Assembly (NCBI GenBank): GCA_016187935.1
Contig: JACPIU010000018.1
Location: 1-64,000, forward strand
Length of the DNA stretch: 64,000 bases
Source of the DNA: Bdellovibrio sp.
Lineage (GTDB): Bacteria > Bdellovibrionota > Bacteriovoracia > Bacteriovoracales > Bacteriovoracaceae
Direction: 5' to 3'
The notes below the pieces were generated by a model. That model made no database searches. It saw only the letters and a program-made list of their open reading frames with translations, and was not told the DNA's origin. Both the position numbers and the translations under genes were made by a program. This document shows, piece by piece, positions 53,705 through 62,838 of this stretch (positions are counted from its first letter, which is position 1; every line of letters starts with the position of its first letter).

Positions 53705-55258
53705 ATGTCTTTTCTACATTCATTTATTCGACGTATATCCTTGCAAGGTAGGATTCGTATTTTTCTCTTTCCTCTAATTGCGGGGTGGATTTTTACCACT
53801 TGGATACTGATCATTCAAAATTATATGACGTGGAGAGACTCCCAAATACCTCCGATTGATGAATCGGCGATCGTGCATAGTCTGCAATCTGAAGTAAATA
53901 CAATCTTCACCAGCGAGAAGGGGCTCTCAAAACAGGAACTCGTCGTGAAAGCATCCATCTTTGATAAAAAAATCGAGGAAGTCGAGCAAGTCATAACGAA
54001 ACAAATTAAGAGCATAAAGGAACATAAGCAGGAAGCGGGAACGATGAGCAAGTGGATCATCATTTTTTGCTTTGTGGTATTCGTAAGTTGCGGCACGATA
54101 CTGTCAGGCCTGGCCTGGTACATCGTCCGAGATTTGACTTCCCAGGTGACGCTGGTCTCAAGTGAAATTAATCAGAGTAGTTCCTTAACCACAACTTCAT
54201 CGCGTGAATTGGCGGATGCTTCAAATGCCTTGTCGGCCGGCGTGACTCAACAGGCGGCGGCCTTACAAGAAACCGTGGCCTCGTTGGAAGAGGTGCGCGC
54301 TATGGTCACGAAAAATGCTGATAACGCCAACAAGGCCCAGACCCTGGCGGTCGAAAGTACCAAAACGTCTCATAAGGGAAAGGAAGCCGTGACTGAGATG
54401 ATGAATGCCATGGGTGACATTCATCAGGGGAATGAAGCCATTCAGAATCAAGTTGAGGCCAGCAATAATGAGTTGGCCGAAATTACAAAAGTGATTTTTG
54501 AAATTGCCAATAAAACTAAGATCATTAATGACATTGTTTTTCAAACCAAATTGCTTTCCTTCAATGCTTCGGTTGAAGCGGCACGGGCAGGAGAGCATGG
54601 AAAAGGTTTTGCCGTGGTGGCCGAGGAAATTGGCAATCTGGCCCAGATGAGCGGAGGGGCTTCCAAAGATATTGCCCAATTGGTTGAGGGCAGTATTAAA
54701 AAGGTGGATAAAATTATCAAAGACACTAAATCTAAGGTCAACAGTTTGGTGCAGGTTGGAAAAGAAAAAGTTGAATCAGGCAATATGACTGCTCGCCATT
54801 GTAATGATGTTCTGGATAGCATTTTAAAAAATGTCGAAGACATGACCCAAATGATTGGTGAAATGTCGACCGCAAGCAGTGAACAGGCCAGGGGAGTTGA
54901 TGAAATCTCGAAGGCCATGAATCAGGTGGAAATCGTTACCCAAGGCAATAGCTCGGCCGCCAATCAGGCCACTATTATCGCCCAGCATTTGAATGATCAG
55001 GCGATTAAACTAGGGCATCATGTTGTCATGTTGCAAACCATTTCAGAGGGTGAAAAAAAGACGTCAAAGACATTGAAGACATCTTCCGACGAACCAAGCA
55101 AACAGCATGATTCACAAGAGCATGTTCCCTTAGGAAATATTCTTCCGCTGGCCTCCAATCGCAAAGCAGAAGCGAAAAATGATGCTCAAACATATAAAAA
55201 GGCCATTGGCGCTGAAAACCCGCCCTCGGAAAACGATCCCCGCTTCGAGGACGTCTGA
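53705..55258 (+). CDS. Methyl-accepting chemotaxis protein
   Basis: A 517-aa receptor: two TM helices (about 20-40 and 115-140) enclosing only ~75 periplasmic residues, no HAMP recognisable, then a long signalling coiled coil with the hairpin tip (KLLSFNASVEAARAGEHGKGFAVVAEEIGNLA). The small sensory loop suggests the receptor reads a signal via a partner or the membrane. GGAGG precedes the ATG at 53705; the upstream in-frame start overlaps CheW. The C terminus is polar and extended, without a pentapeptide tether. Confidence 0.9.
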   Translation: MSFLHSFIRRISLQGRIRIFLFPLIAGWIFTTWILIIQNYMTWRDSQIPPIDESAIVHSLQSEVNTIFTSEKGLSKQELVVKASIFDKKIEEVEQVITKQIKSIKEHKQEAGTMSKWIIIFCFVVFVSCGTILSGLAWYIVRDLTSQVTLVSSEINQSSSLTTTSSRELADASNALSAGVTQQAAALQETVASLEEVRAMVTKNADNANKAQTLAVESTKTSHKGKEAVTEMMNAMGDIHQGNEAIQNQVEASNNELAEITKVIFEIANKTKIINDIVFQTKLLSFNASVEAARAGEHGKGFAVVAEEIGNLAQMSGGASKDIAQLVEGSIKKVDKIIKDTKSKVNSLVQVGKEKVESGNMTARHCNDVLDSILKNVEDMTQMIGEMSTASSEQARGVDEISKAMNQVEIVTQGNSSAANQATIIAQHLNDQAIKLGHHVVMLQTISEGEKKTSKTLKTSSDEPSKQHDSQEHVPLGNILPLASNRKAEAKNDAQTYKKAIGAENPPSENDPRFEDV

Positions 55259-55290
55259 TGACTATCTGAGAACTTGCAGGGCATGGGGGC

Positions 55291-57126
55291 ATGATGGACA
55301 AGATATTCCAAAGCGAGGTTTCTGATCAAACAGTGGCCTTCGTTTCCGATTTAGTTTTTCGACTCACCGGTGTGGAACTTGGGGCGAGTCAAGGAGCAAT
55401 GGTTCGTTCGCGCCTAATCAAACATTTTTCTGATCTTGGCATCGGCGATGCTGCCTATGCTGAATACTTTAAAAAGAATCAAGCAGAGGAAACGCAGGCC
55501 TTAATTTCACTTATCACGACTCATCACACCTATTTTTTTAGGGAATATTTTCATTTTGAGCATTTGGAGTCAGTGGCGCTTCCTGCCTTGGTGGAAATTG
55601 CACGGCAAAGAGGTGATCGAACCATTCGGGTATGGAGTGCCGCCTGCAGTCGAGGGCAAGAAGTTTATTCACTATCCATGTGCTTGAACCGTTTTCTCAA
55701 AGAAAAGGCACCGGACATTCGATACCAGATTTGGGGTTCCGATGTTGATGAGAAAAGTGTGGCCTTGGCGAAGAATGGTGTGTATCTGCGGGACGAAATT
55801 AAGGAAATTCCCATGGCCTATTTGAGCGATCACTGGGCCAGGGGGCAGGGTGAGATTTCCAATTTTGTCAAGGCCAAAAAAAGCATTAAGGAACCTTGTA
55901 CTTTTGAAGTTCGGAATCTGCTCCATCTTTCCCATGAGTCATGGCCGCATCTCTTTGACATTATTTTCTGTCGCAATATATTTATATATTTTTCCTCCCA
56001 ACAAGTGACCAAAATTGCCACTGTATTGATGCAGCTGCTTCAACCATATGGCCAACTTTTTGTCGGTATTTCTGAATCTCTGCGTGGCCACAATGTGCCT
56101 GCCCATGCGTTGGGACCTTCGATTTATACTCACGAGTGCCGGAAATCCTCTCGCCCTGTGGCCACGACTGCCTTGGCGCGAGTTTTATGTGTCGATGATT
56201 CCCCGAGCATACTTCTTCTTTTGAAAAAAATGCTGACACAAGAAAGCGGCTTTGAAGTGGTGGGAACTGCCGGTAACGGCCTTGAGGCGGTGGCAAAGGT
56301 GCAGACCCTCAAACCGGATTTGGTCACCCTCGACATCCACATGCCCGTGAAAAGTGGACTTGAGTATCTTTCAGAGAATATGCATCCCGGGCATCCGCCT
56401 GTGGTCATGGTGACTTCTGTTAATCGGGACAGCATTGATCTGGCCCATAAGGCCATTGAACTGGGGGCGGTGGATTTTGTTGAGAAACCCTCACTTAACA
56501 ATTTTTGTGAGAAGTCGGATGAAATCCGCAATAAGCTGCGAGCTGCCTTGCAGGTGAAAACAGGTCAGCATGCCCAAATTTCACAGGTGGATCATGACTT
56601 TAAAAAATCTCGAACGTTCACCTATTCGGGCCATCCGATGCTGGTCATTTTTATGCACAAAAATAATCTGTACAAATTGTCCGGATTTTTAGCTCAATTC
56701 GGCGAGAATGCTCCCCCCGCATTGGTGGTGATGTCAGAGCACAATGATGATGTGGGAGCTTTTGAAAAATTACACGAAAGGACAGGAGCGTTGCTTCCCA
56801 AGAAAGTTTATCTCGCGACATATTCGCAATGTCCTTTTTTAATTCGCCGTCTCCAAACCGCCCAGCAAATTGTCTTCACCACATCCATCGTCGTCTTTGG
56901 GCGGCTGACCTCTGAGATTTGCGATATCCTTACAACCTGGCCCAAGTCACAACTCCTGCTTCAAGATGAAGAGAAAGGACTGAGTAAACCATTTTCGGCC
57001 AAAGAGAATGTGGCCGGCCATTTTGTTGAGATTGTTCCCGTCACCAGCTTTGCCTATTTATGCCAGGAGTTTTTCGGCCATGCGAAAAGTAATCAAAGGC
57101 CCACAGGGACAGGAGGTGGCAGGTGA
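55291..57126 (+). CDS. cheR: CheR methyltransferase fused to a CheB-type receiver and a degenerate module
   Basis: A 611-aa fusion. Residues 1-275 are CheR: SAM motif VWSAACSRGQEVYSLSM, DVDEKSVALAK and FCRNIFIYF. From ~285 a receiver similar to that of CheB follows (VLCVDDSPSI, TLDIHMP, VEKPS). The last ~180 residues (LVIFMHKNNLYKLSG onward) resemble a decayed CheB methylesterase: the Ser of GSSTGG and the Asp of GMGSDG are missing. The fused receiver may regulate methylation. It overlaps the next gene by GTGA. Confidence 0.88.
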   Translation: MMDKIFQSEVSDQTVAFVSDLVFRLTGVELGASQGAMVRSRLIKHFSDLGIGDAAYAEYFKKNQAEETQALISLITTHHTYFFREYFHFEHLESVALPALVEIARQRGDRTIRVWSAACSRGQEVYSLSMCLNRFLKEKAPDIRYQIWGSDVDEKSVALAKNGVYLRDEIKEIPMAYLSDHWARGQGEISNFVKAKKSIKEPCTFEVRNLLHLSHESWPHLFDIIFCRNIFIYFSSQQVTKIATVLMQLLQPYGQLFVGISESLRGHNVPAHALGPSIYTHECRKSSRPVATTALARVLCVDDSPSILLLLKKMLTQESGFEVVGTAGNGLEAVAKVQTLKPDLVTLDIHMPVKSGLEYLSENMHPGHPPVVMVTSVNRDSIDLAHKAIELGAVDFVEKPSLNNFCEKSDEIRNKLRAALQVKTGQHAQISQVDHDFKKSRTFTYSGHPMLVIFMHKNNLYKLSGFLAQFGENAPPALVVMSEHNDDVGAFEKLHERTGALLPKKVYLATYSQCPFLIRRLQTAQQIVFTTSIVVFGRLTSEICDILTTWPKSQLLLQDEEKGLSKPFSAKENVAGHFVEIVPVTSFAYLCQEFFGHAKSNQRPTGTGGGR

Positions 57127-58547
57127 CATCACCACTTCCACTCACAATACGCTATGGCGAAATTTTGGATCCAAGTATAGATCGAGCTTGCCAGATTATT
57201 TTAGAGCAAAGTGTTTTTCTGTCGGCTTCGGTCGAGGGAAAGTGTGGTGCCTGCGGCGTTCTCTTATGTTCTGAAAAAATCTCCAGCACGGAATACATCC
57301 AGGAAATCAGTCGCCAATTTGCCAAACTCATGAATGCTCATGAATCGGATTTGCAATGGAAAGTGATTGCAAGTGATATGAACCTCCTGATCATTCTCAA
57401 TACCCTGCGCGCTCGTCAAGGCGCCATCGTCAAAGAAATTACCAAACGCGGCACCGCTGATCTTTGGTTCTGGCCAGCTGCCGGGAAATTGCGGATTTCC
57501 AAATCGGCCCCATCCAAAATTCGCGTCATGATTGTCGATGATTCGAAAACCATACGCAATTTGCTGGTCAAAATTTTAAAAGTCGATTCGGAAATTGAAG
57601 TAGTAGGGCAAGCGGAGAATCCGCAAATCGTTGAGGAGATGATCAGGACCACCCGGCCTGATGTGATAACTCTCGATGTTCAAATGCCTGGTATGGATGG
57701 CGTGACCTTGCTAAAAAAGATTTTTCCTATCTATAAAATTCCTACCATCATGATCACGTCTTTGACTCCAAATGACGGACCGCATGTCCTTGATGCCTTG
57801 GAGGCCGGTGCTATCGATTACATTAAAAAACCGGAATTCAAGGAAATAGAGGAAATAGCACCCGTCATTCGGGAAAAAATTAAAATGGCCGCCAAGGCAA
57901 ACATGTTAGAACGTCAAAATGAAAACACCGCCGTTTCCACGGTGGAAGAGAGCGAGCTAGATCAAAGCAAACTGATCGTTATCGGCTCATCCACGGGGGG
58001 AACCGAGGCGTTGAAGGATATACTGATAAAACTTCCGGCGAAAATTCCACCGATTTTAATCGTGCAGCACATTCCTCCGGTATTTTCCGCCGCTTTTGCC
58101 CAGCGCCTTGATGGACTTTGCCCTTTTCAAGTTCGCGAGGCAAAGGATGGTGATCTGATTGTTCCGGGTTTGGCCTTGGTGGCGCCCGGAGGTCTGCAGA
58201 TGTCGGTGGTTTCGGTAGGCAATCAACTGAAAATAAAAATTTCCGATCAACCGCCATCATGCCTGCATAAACCCTCGGTGAATGTGCTGTTTAGTTCTGT
58301 GGCAAAGCACGCTGCAGCCGATACGGTGGGAATAATTCTCACAGGGATGGGATCGGATGGTGCTAAGGGCCTTTTGGAACTTCGCAATAATGGCGCTCAA
58401 ACTATTGCTCAAGATGAAAGAAGTTGTGTGGTCTTCGGAATGCCCAATGAGGCGATTAAGTGTGGTGCTGTTCAGCACATTGTGAGTCTGTTGGATATCT
58501 CCAATAAAATTCTTTTACTGATGTCTAAACGAAGGACGGCGGCATGA
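57123..58547 (+). CDS. cheB: CheD-like domain fused to CheB methylesterase
   Basis: A 474-aa protein starting with GTG (overlap GTGA). Residues ~1-130 look like CheD in length and in the C-terminal pattern (TADLWFWPAAGKLRI), but the catalytic Cys and His of CheD (LGSC, GGxxH) are not recognisable, so deamidation is probably lost. Then CheB: receiver (VMIVDDSKT, ITLDVQMPGMDG, IKKPEF) and methylesterase with Ser in IGSSTGG, His in VQHIPP and Asp in GMGSDGAKG. The methylesterase is intact. Confidence 0.85.
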   Translation: MTSPLPLTIRYGEILDPSIDRACQIILEQSVFLSASVEGKCGACGVLLCSEKISSTEYIQEISRQFAKLMNAHESDLQWKVIASDMNLLIILNTLRARQGAIVKEITKRGTADLWFWPAAGKLRISKSAPSKIRVMIVDDSKTIRNLLVKILKVDSEIEVVGQAENPQIVEEMIRTTRPDVITLDVQMPGMDGVTLLKKIFPIYKIPTIMITSLTPNDGPHVLDALEAGAIDYIKKPEFKEIEEIAPVIREKIKMAAKANMLERQNENTAVSTVEESELDQSKLIVIGSSTGGTEALKDILIKLPAKIPPILIVQHIPPVFSAAFAQRLDGLCPFQVREAKDGDLIVPGLALVAPGGLQMSVVSVGNQLKIKISDQPPSCLHKPSVNVLFSSVAKHAAADTVGIILTGMGSDGAKGLLELRNNGAQTIAQDERSCVVFGMPNEAIKCGAVQHIVSLLDISNKILLLMSKRRTAA

Positions 58548-59785
58548 AAAAAACAACAGCTGTGGATAGTGAAAGTAACTTTGGAATTCATGAGATGTTT
58601 TTCTCAACTACTGATTCCAAAGGTATTATCACCTCAGTCAATTCGGTGTTTGAAAGAGTTTCGGGCCATTCCCTCAGCACCTTGGTTGGCAGTCCTCAAA
58701 ATATTATGCGACATCCTGACATGCCCAAGGCGATTTTTAAAATGTGGTGGGAGAATATCCAAGCTGGGAAACCGTTTACCGCCTATGTAAAAGATCTGAT
58801 TGCCGATGGATCGTATCTTTGGACAATTGCCACGGTCTTTCCTTTTGACGGAGGTTATCTTGCCGTCAGGATTAAACCGACATCGAGTCTTTTTAAAACA
58901 GTACCCGGCCTCTATGCGCAGGTATTGGAAGATGAAAAAAAGAATGGTGTGGAATCAGCGGTAAAACTTTTTTTGAAATTACTTTATGATGCCGGATTCT
59001 CGGGATATGATTCCTTCATGAATCGAGCATTGGCCTTAGAAATGAAAGAGCGCTCTCATGCGTTAACAAAAACCTCAATCAGTCGCGGTGAGGCCTGCTT
59101 CACACGGGTTTTCGAGAAGCTTGAAGCCTTTGCGACCTTAAGTAAAATTTTGACGAATGCCATTAAGGAAATGAAGCTTTCTTTTCAAGGTCTTCGTTCA
59201 CTTTCTCTTAACATGTCCCTTTCTGCCTGCCATTTGGGAAAAACCGCCAACACCTTGGCCGTGGTGGCAGACTCTTTTCAGCACTTTTCCAGTGAGACCG
59301 AGGAAGAAGTGACAAAGTTTCAAAATATCTTACAGGAAGTGCGCATGGCCTTGCGCATGAGTGAATATTATAGTTCTGCCGCGTACTTACAAAATCAAAT
59401 GATTGATTTTTTTGCCGAAGAAACTAAATCTCAGGGTATCAACTCCAGTCGCCGAAGAAAGCAGTTAAGCACCGTGAGCGCAATGTTGATCGATCATTGT
59501 AACCAATTGCTGGAGCAAACACATGACCTCCTTGGCCGATTTTCTGTCGCCGCCAATACTACCGAGGCATCGATTACCGCTTTGGAAATAGTTCGGCAAA
59601 CCGGAAAAGTCGAGGCCGCGCAAGTTCATGGTGCCATGGAAGCGATAGGCCCTTATTTGTTGGATTTGCAAAAATTCACCAAAACTCTGCGGACACCATT
59701 GCGTAAAATCGCTGAGAACTCGGAAAGTTTGGTGAGTGATATTGAAGTTATTCAAGACAATTTAAATATGGCAAGATCGGCTTGA
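58544..59785 (+). CDS. Soluble PAS-domain protein of the chemotaxis operon
   Basis: A 413-aa protein. Residues ~15-120 are a PAS domain of Aer type (TDSKGIITSVN, RHPDMPKAIFKMWWENIQAGKPF), which in Aer binds FAD and senses redox state. The rest is helical, without the MCP tip or TM helices. It overlaps CheB by ATGA. It may present an energy signal to the array; FAD binding is inference. Confidence 0.75.
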   Translation: MKKTTAVDSESNFGIHEMFFSTTDSKGIITSVNSVFERVSGHSLSTLVGSPQNIMRHPDMPKAIFKMWWENIQAGKPFTAYVKDLIADGSYLWTIATVFPFDGGYLAVRIKPTSSLFKTVPGLYAQVLEDEKKNGVESAVKLFLKLLYDAGFSGYDSFMNRALALEMKERSHALTKTSISRGEACFTRVFEKLEAFATLSKILTNAIKEMKLSFQGLRSLSLNMSLSACHLGKTANTLAVVADSFQHFSSETEEEVTKFQNILQEVRMALRMSEYYSSAAYLQNQMIDFFAEETKSQGINSSRRRKQLSTVSAMLIDHCNQLLEQTHDLLGRFSVAANTTEASITALEIVRQTGKVEAAQVHGAMEAIGPYLLDLQKFTKTLRTPLRKIAENSESLVSDIEVIQDNLNMARSA

Positions 59786-59813
59786 GCAAGGACTGTATAG
59801 TTTGGAGGTTAGA

Positions 59814-60230
59814 ATGTCAGCGAACTTACGAATTTTAGTGATTGACGATATGGCGGTTATGCGGAAAATCGTCGTTAAACAATTGGAGACGATGGGTTAC
59901 AAGAACATAGAAACGGCTGAAAATGGGAAGGATGCACTTCAAAAAATTTTGGATGGTGTGAAAAATAATAGTCCCGTTCAGTTTATTGTCAGCGATTGGA
60001 ATATGCCTGAGATGTCAGGATTGGAACTATTAAAAGCGCTTAGGAGTAAAAAGCCTCTGGCCGATATTCCCTTTTTAATGGTTACCGCCGAGGGCGAGAA
60101 AGATCAAATCATGGCGGCCATCCAGGCCGGCGTGACAAATTATATAGTCAAGCCATTCTCTCCTGCCACCTTCAAGGAGAAGATGGATTTGGTTTTGAAA
60201 AAAGTTGGCTTACCGCCGACACCAGCATAA
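59814..60230 (+). CDS. cheY: Chemotaxis response regulator CheY
   Basis: A 138-aa single-domain receiver: Asp11-Asp12, phospho-acceptor Asp61 in SDWNMPEMSG, Thr91 and Lys113. The sequence is close to classical CheY (MAVMRKIV, NGKDAL). GGAGG precedes the ATG at 59814. It would control the flagellar switch. Confidence 0.95.
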   Translation: MSANLRILVIDDMAVMRKIVVKQLETMGYKNIETAENGKDALQKILDGVKNNSPVQFIVSDWNMPEMSGLELLKALRSKKPLADIPFLMVTAEGEKDQIMAAIQAGVTNYIVKPFSPATFKEKMDLVLKKVGLPPTPA

Positions 60231-60248
60231 TCAAGATAGGAATTTGGT

Positions 60249-60662
60249 GTGGATAAGGAAATTTTCCAAGATTTTGTGAATGAAAGCGAGCAAACATTGG
60301 CCCAGGCAAAAATTTTGCTGGGGAAGTATGTGGCTTCGCCGGTGGACGTTAAAGTGCTTTCAGATGTGGGCATTCTGGTTGATCGCGTCTATGGTACCGC
60401 CGCCACTCTCAAAGTGGAGTCGATGTCGGCCCTTTGCCATAAGATGAAGGCCATCAGCTATATGGCGGCCCAAGTGGATAATCGGATATTAAATAGCATC
60501 GTCGCCGGTACCATGCTCTCGGTTTTGGATTATTTATTGGACTTGGTGAAAACCAATGCCTTGTTAACTTACGATAAGAATATTCACTCTCAAATGGTTC
60601 AGCGTCTCGATATTTTGAGTTCAAAATTTTCTTCAGATTTAAGAAAAACCGTGGCCTCCTAA
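60249..60662 (+). CDS. HPt-like helical protein lacking the phospho-His
   Basis: A 137-aa protein starting with GTG. It is all-helical; FVNESEQTLAQAK and VDRVYGTAATLKVESM resemble HPt domains, but at the site of the conserved His (HxxKG) Arg/Val occur. It may bind receivers or CheA without transferring phosphate. No family is certain. Confidence 0.5.
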   Translation: MDKEIFQDFVNESEQTLAQAKILLGKYVASPVDVKVLSDVGILVDRVYGTAATLKVESMSALCHKMKAISYMAAQVDNRILNSIVAGTMLSVLDYLLDLVKTNALLTYDKNIHSQMVQRLDILSSKFSSDLRKTVAS

Positions 60663-60675
60663 CGATAGGTTGATT

Positions 60676-61197
60676 ATGGATCAGGCGACATTTAATAAGA
60701 AGTATGTCGAGTTTACCATTCCGTTCGTAAAAGGATTGCAGAAGATATATTCCACCATGTTGCGTTGTGAGATCAAGCCACTCAAACCCGAACTTAAAAA
60801 AAATGCCTTGCTTCACAGCGACCACACTGCGGTTATGGGAATGAATGGATACTATGAGGAGGCGGGCAAATCACTGCCTTTTCGTGGCTCTCTCTTGATT
60901 TCTTGGCCGGAAGAATCCTATTTGAAAATGGCTTCGGCCATGCTGGGAACGGAATACAAACAAGATTGTGAGGAAATTGCCGATGCCGGAAGTGAAATTT
61001 GCAATATGACGATGGGAGCGGCCAAATCGGTTTTGGTGGAAATTGGTTATCGCATTGAGATGTCTATTCCCACGGCCATCGCTGGTTTAAATCACCAATT
61101 GCAAACGCAAAAAGGTGTCACTACGATTCTGCTCCCTTTTGAATCTTCTCTCGGGAACTTTTTTATAGAAATTAATTTTGCTTTCAATGCGCCTTAA
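60676..61197 (+). CDS. cheX: CheX-like CheY-phosphate phosphatase
   Basis: A 173-aa protein with the CheX fold: SEICNMTMGAAKSVL carries the Glu-x-x-Asn catalytic pair, and the last strands (VTTILLPFESSLGNFFIEINF) are typical. With no CheZ or CheC in the operon, this and the REC-CheX fusion are the obvious signal terminators. The ATG at 60676 is chosen over TTG 60670. Confidence 0.82.
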   Translation: MDQATFNKKYVEFTIPFVKGLQKIYSTMLRCEIKPLKPELKKNALLHSDHTAVMGMNGYYEEAGKSLPFRGSLLISWPEESYLKMASAMLGTEYKQDCEEIADAGSEICNMTMGAAKSVLVEIGYRIEMSIPTAIAGLNHQLQTQKGVTTILLPFESSLGNFFIEINFAFNAP

Positions 61198-61314
61198 CCT
61201 GATAGTTTCTCTCAAATAACAAAATCTCACATTTGATAATTGGCATTGATGCAAATCTGGGCCTCACCCACAATATCTTTATTAGGATTTTTTACCTACA
61301 ACAAGGAAGTTGTT

Positions 61315-62760
61315 ATGTTATGGCGTCCATTCCTGCTCGTGCTTTTTTTGTTTTTGGCCTCTTATGCTTTTTCCAATATCGGTCGGGCCGATTCCGGAAG
61401 CGATTTTTTTGCTCCCTGGGAACCTGAGCGGGAGATTGTCGCGCGCGTGCACTTTTACGATTATCACCTGAGTATGCTTGATTTTCATCACCATGACTTT
61501 GAAGTTTTAGGCGTGGACTTGAAGAACAAAACAATTGACCTCTATCTCAGCAGCGAAGAACTTCAAACGGTGCGCAGAAGCGGGTATCAATTGACTGTGG
61601 TGGAAGAAAAAAATCTGATGCTTGCTCCCGATGCTCAATATAAAACGGCGCAGGAAATTGCCGCTTTCTTACAGCAAGTAAACCAACGCTTCCCTGAGAT
61701 TACCAAGCTGGAATCAATTGGAAAATCAGTTGAAGGACGCGACATATGGGCGCTGAAGATTTCCGACAACGCCAGCATCAATGAACCTGAAGAATCGAAA
61801 ATTTTCTTTAATGGGATGCACCACGCTCGCGAAGTCATGACGCCTGAAATTATGATCGACTTAATTGAGAAGCTGACCCAAGGATACGGGAGCGATGACA
61901 CCATTACCAACTGGGTGGAAAGCAATGAAGTATGGGTTGTTCCCATGCTGAATGTTGATGGTAACAACCGTGTATGGACCAGTAACTCTATGTGGAGAAA
62001 GAATGTGGCCTATGGCCAGGGAGTCGACATTAACAGGAACTATCCTTACAAGTGGGGCTCTTGCAACGGATCTTCTGGTTCAACCTGGTCAGATACCTAT
62101 CGAGGGCCTGCTGCCGGCTCCGAGTTGGAAACCAAGGCGGTCATGGAATTAGTTTCCCGGACTCGTCCGGTTTTTAGTATTTCATACCATAGCTATTCCG
62201 AATTGGTGATTTATCCTTATGGCTGCGATGGCGTGAGGACCGAGACTCGGGCGGTGGTTGAACCCATTGGAACTGAGATTGGACGCTTGCTTGGTTATTC
62301 TCCCGGAACTGCCTGGGAATTACTCTATAGTGTCGATGGCGGTGATATAGATTGGTTGTATGGGCAATATCAGGTGCTCCCCTATGTTATCGAGGTTAAT
62401 GCGAGCAGTGAAGGTTTTCAGCCAAACTATGCCAAGTGGCGTGATAAAACGGTGGCCAAAAACCGCGCGGGCTGGCGTTATCTTCTTGAGCGTTTAAGTG
62501 GTTCCGGACTCAAAGGGCAAGTGCGTGGCGCCAGCGAGCAAGAGCTGGCCCAAGGAGAAGTGACTCTTAAAGTCTTTATCGTTCAGGAAGGCAAGCGAAC
62601 CCTCTTCCAGAATTATCGCGTAAATCCTGATGGCAGTTTCCATATTATTTTAAACCCCGGAACCATTGATGTTGAGGTGATGCGTGCCGGCCGAAGTGGC
62701 CCGACTCATGCAGGTCTGGTGATCGGAAACGGTCGTTTGGATATGGATATTTCCCTCTGA
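61315..62760 (+). CDS. Secreted zinc carboxypeptidase (M14)
   Basis: A 481-aa secreted carboxypeptidase with all M14 residues visible: HxxE in HHAREVM (His170, Glu173), Asn240-Arg241 in DINRNY, His292 in SYHSYSELV and catalytic Glu360 in YVIEVNASS. A ~100-residue N-terminal part resembles an activation peptide, and the C-terminal ~80 residues form a transthyretin-like domain. The ATG at 61315 follows AGGAAG. It is independent of the chemotaxis operon. Confidence 0.93.
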   Translation: MLWRPFLLVLFLFLASYAFSNIGRADSGSDFFAPWEPEREIVARVHFYDYHLSMLDFHHHDFEVLGVDLKNKTIDLYLSSEELQTVRRSGYQLTVVEEKNLMLAPDAQYKTAQEIAAFLQQVNQRFPEITKLESIGKSVEGRDIWALKISDNASINEPEESKIFFNGMHHAREVMTPEIMIDLIEKLTQGYGSDDTITNWVESNEVWVVPMLNVDGNNRVWTSNSMWRKNVAYGQGVDINRNYPYKWGSCNGSSGSTWSDTYRGPAAGSELETKAVMELVSRTRPVFSISYHSYSELVIYPYGCDGVRTETRAVVEPIGTEIGRLLGYSPGTAWELLYSVDGGDIDWLYGQYQVLPYVIEVNASSEGFQPNYAKWRDKTVAKNRAGWRYLLERLSGSGLKGQVRGASEQELAQGEVTLKVFIVQEGKRTLFQNYRVNPDGSFHIILNPGTIDVEVMRAGRSGPTHAGLVIGNGRLDMDISL

Positions 62761-62792
62761 CAGGCTAGCCTAAGCCCTTGATTTTAGATATT

Positions 62793-62818
62793 AAAAAGGT
62801 CGTTTAGGCGACCTTTTT
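62793..62818 (+). terminator. Rho-independent terminator after the M14 gene
   Basis: Stem AAAAAGGTCG/CGACCTTTTT with a 6-base loop, 33 bases past the stop; the flanking A/T tracts make it bidirectional in form. Confidence 0.85.
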
Positions 62819-62838
62819 AATTTGCCGATAAGTCTCAG

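Noticed and set aside
62824-62832. GCCGATAAG, a perfect sigma28 -10, before the 62839 gene, and again on the minus strand at 26848-26856
   Set aside because: At the proper distance the -35 boxes are poor (TAGG and TATC versus TAAA) and the first would make the transcript leaderless; probably chance.
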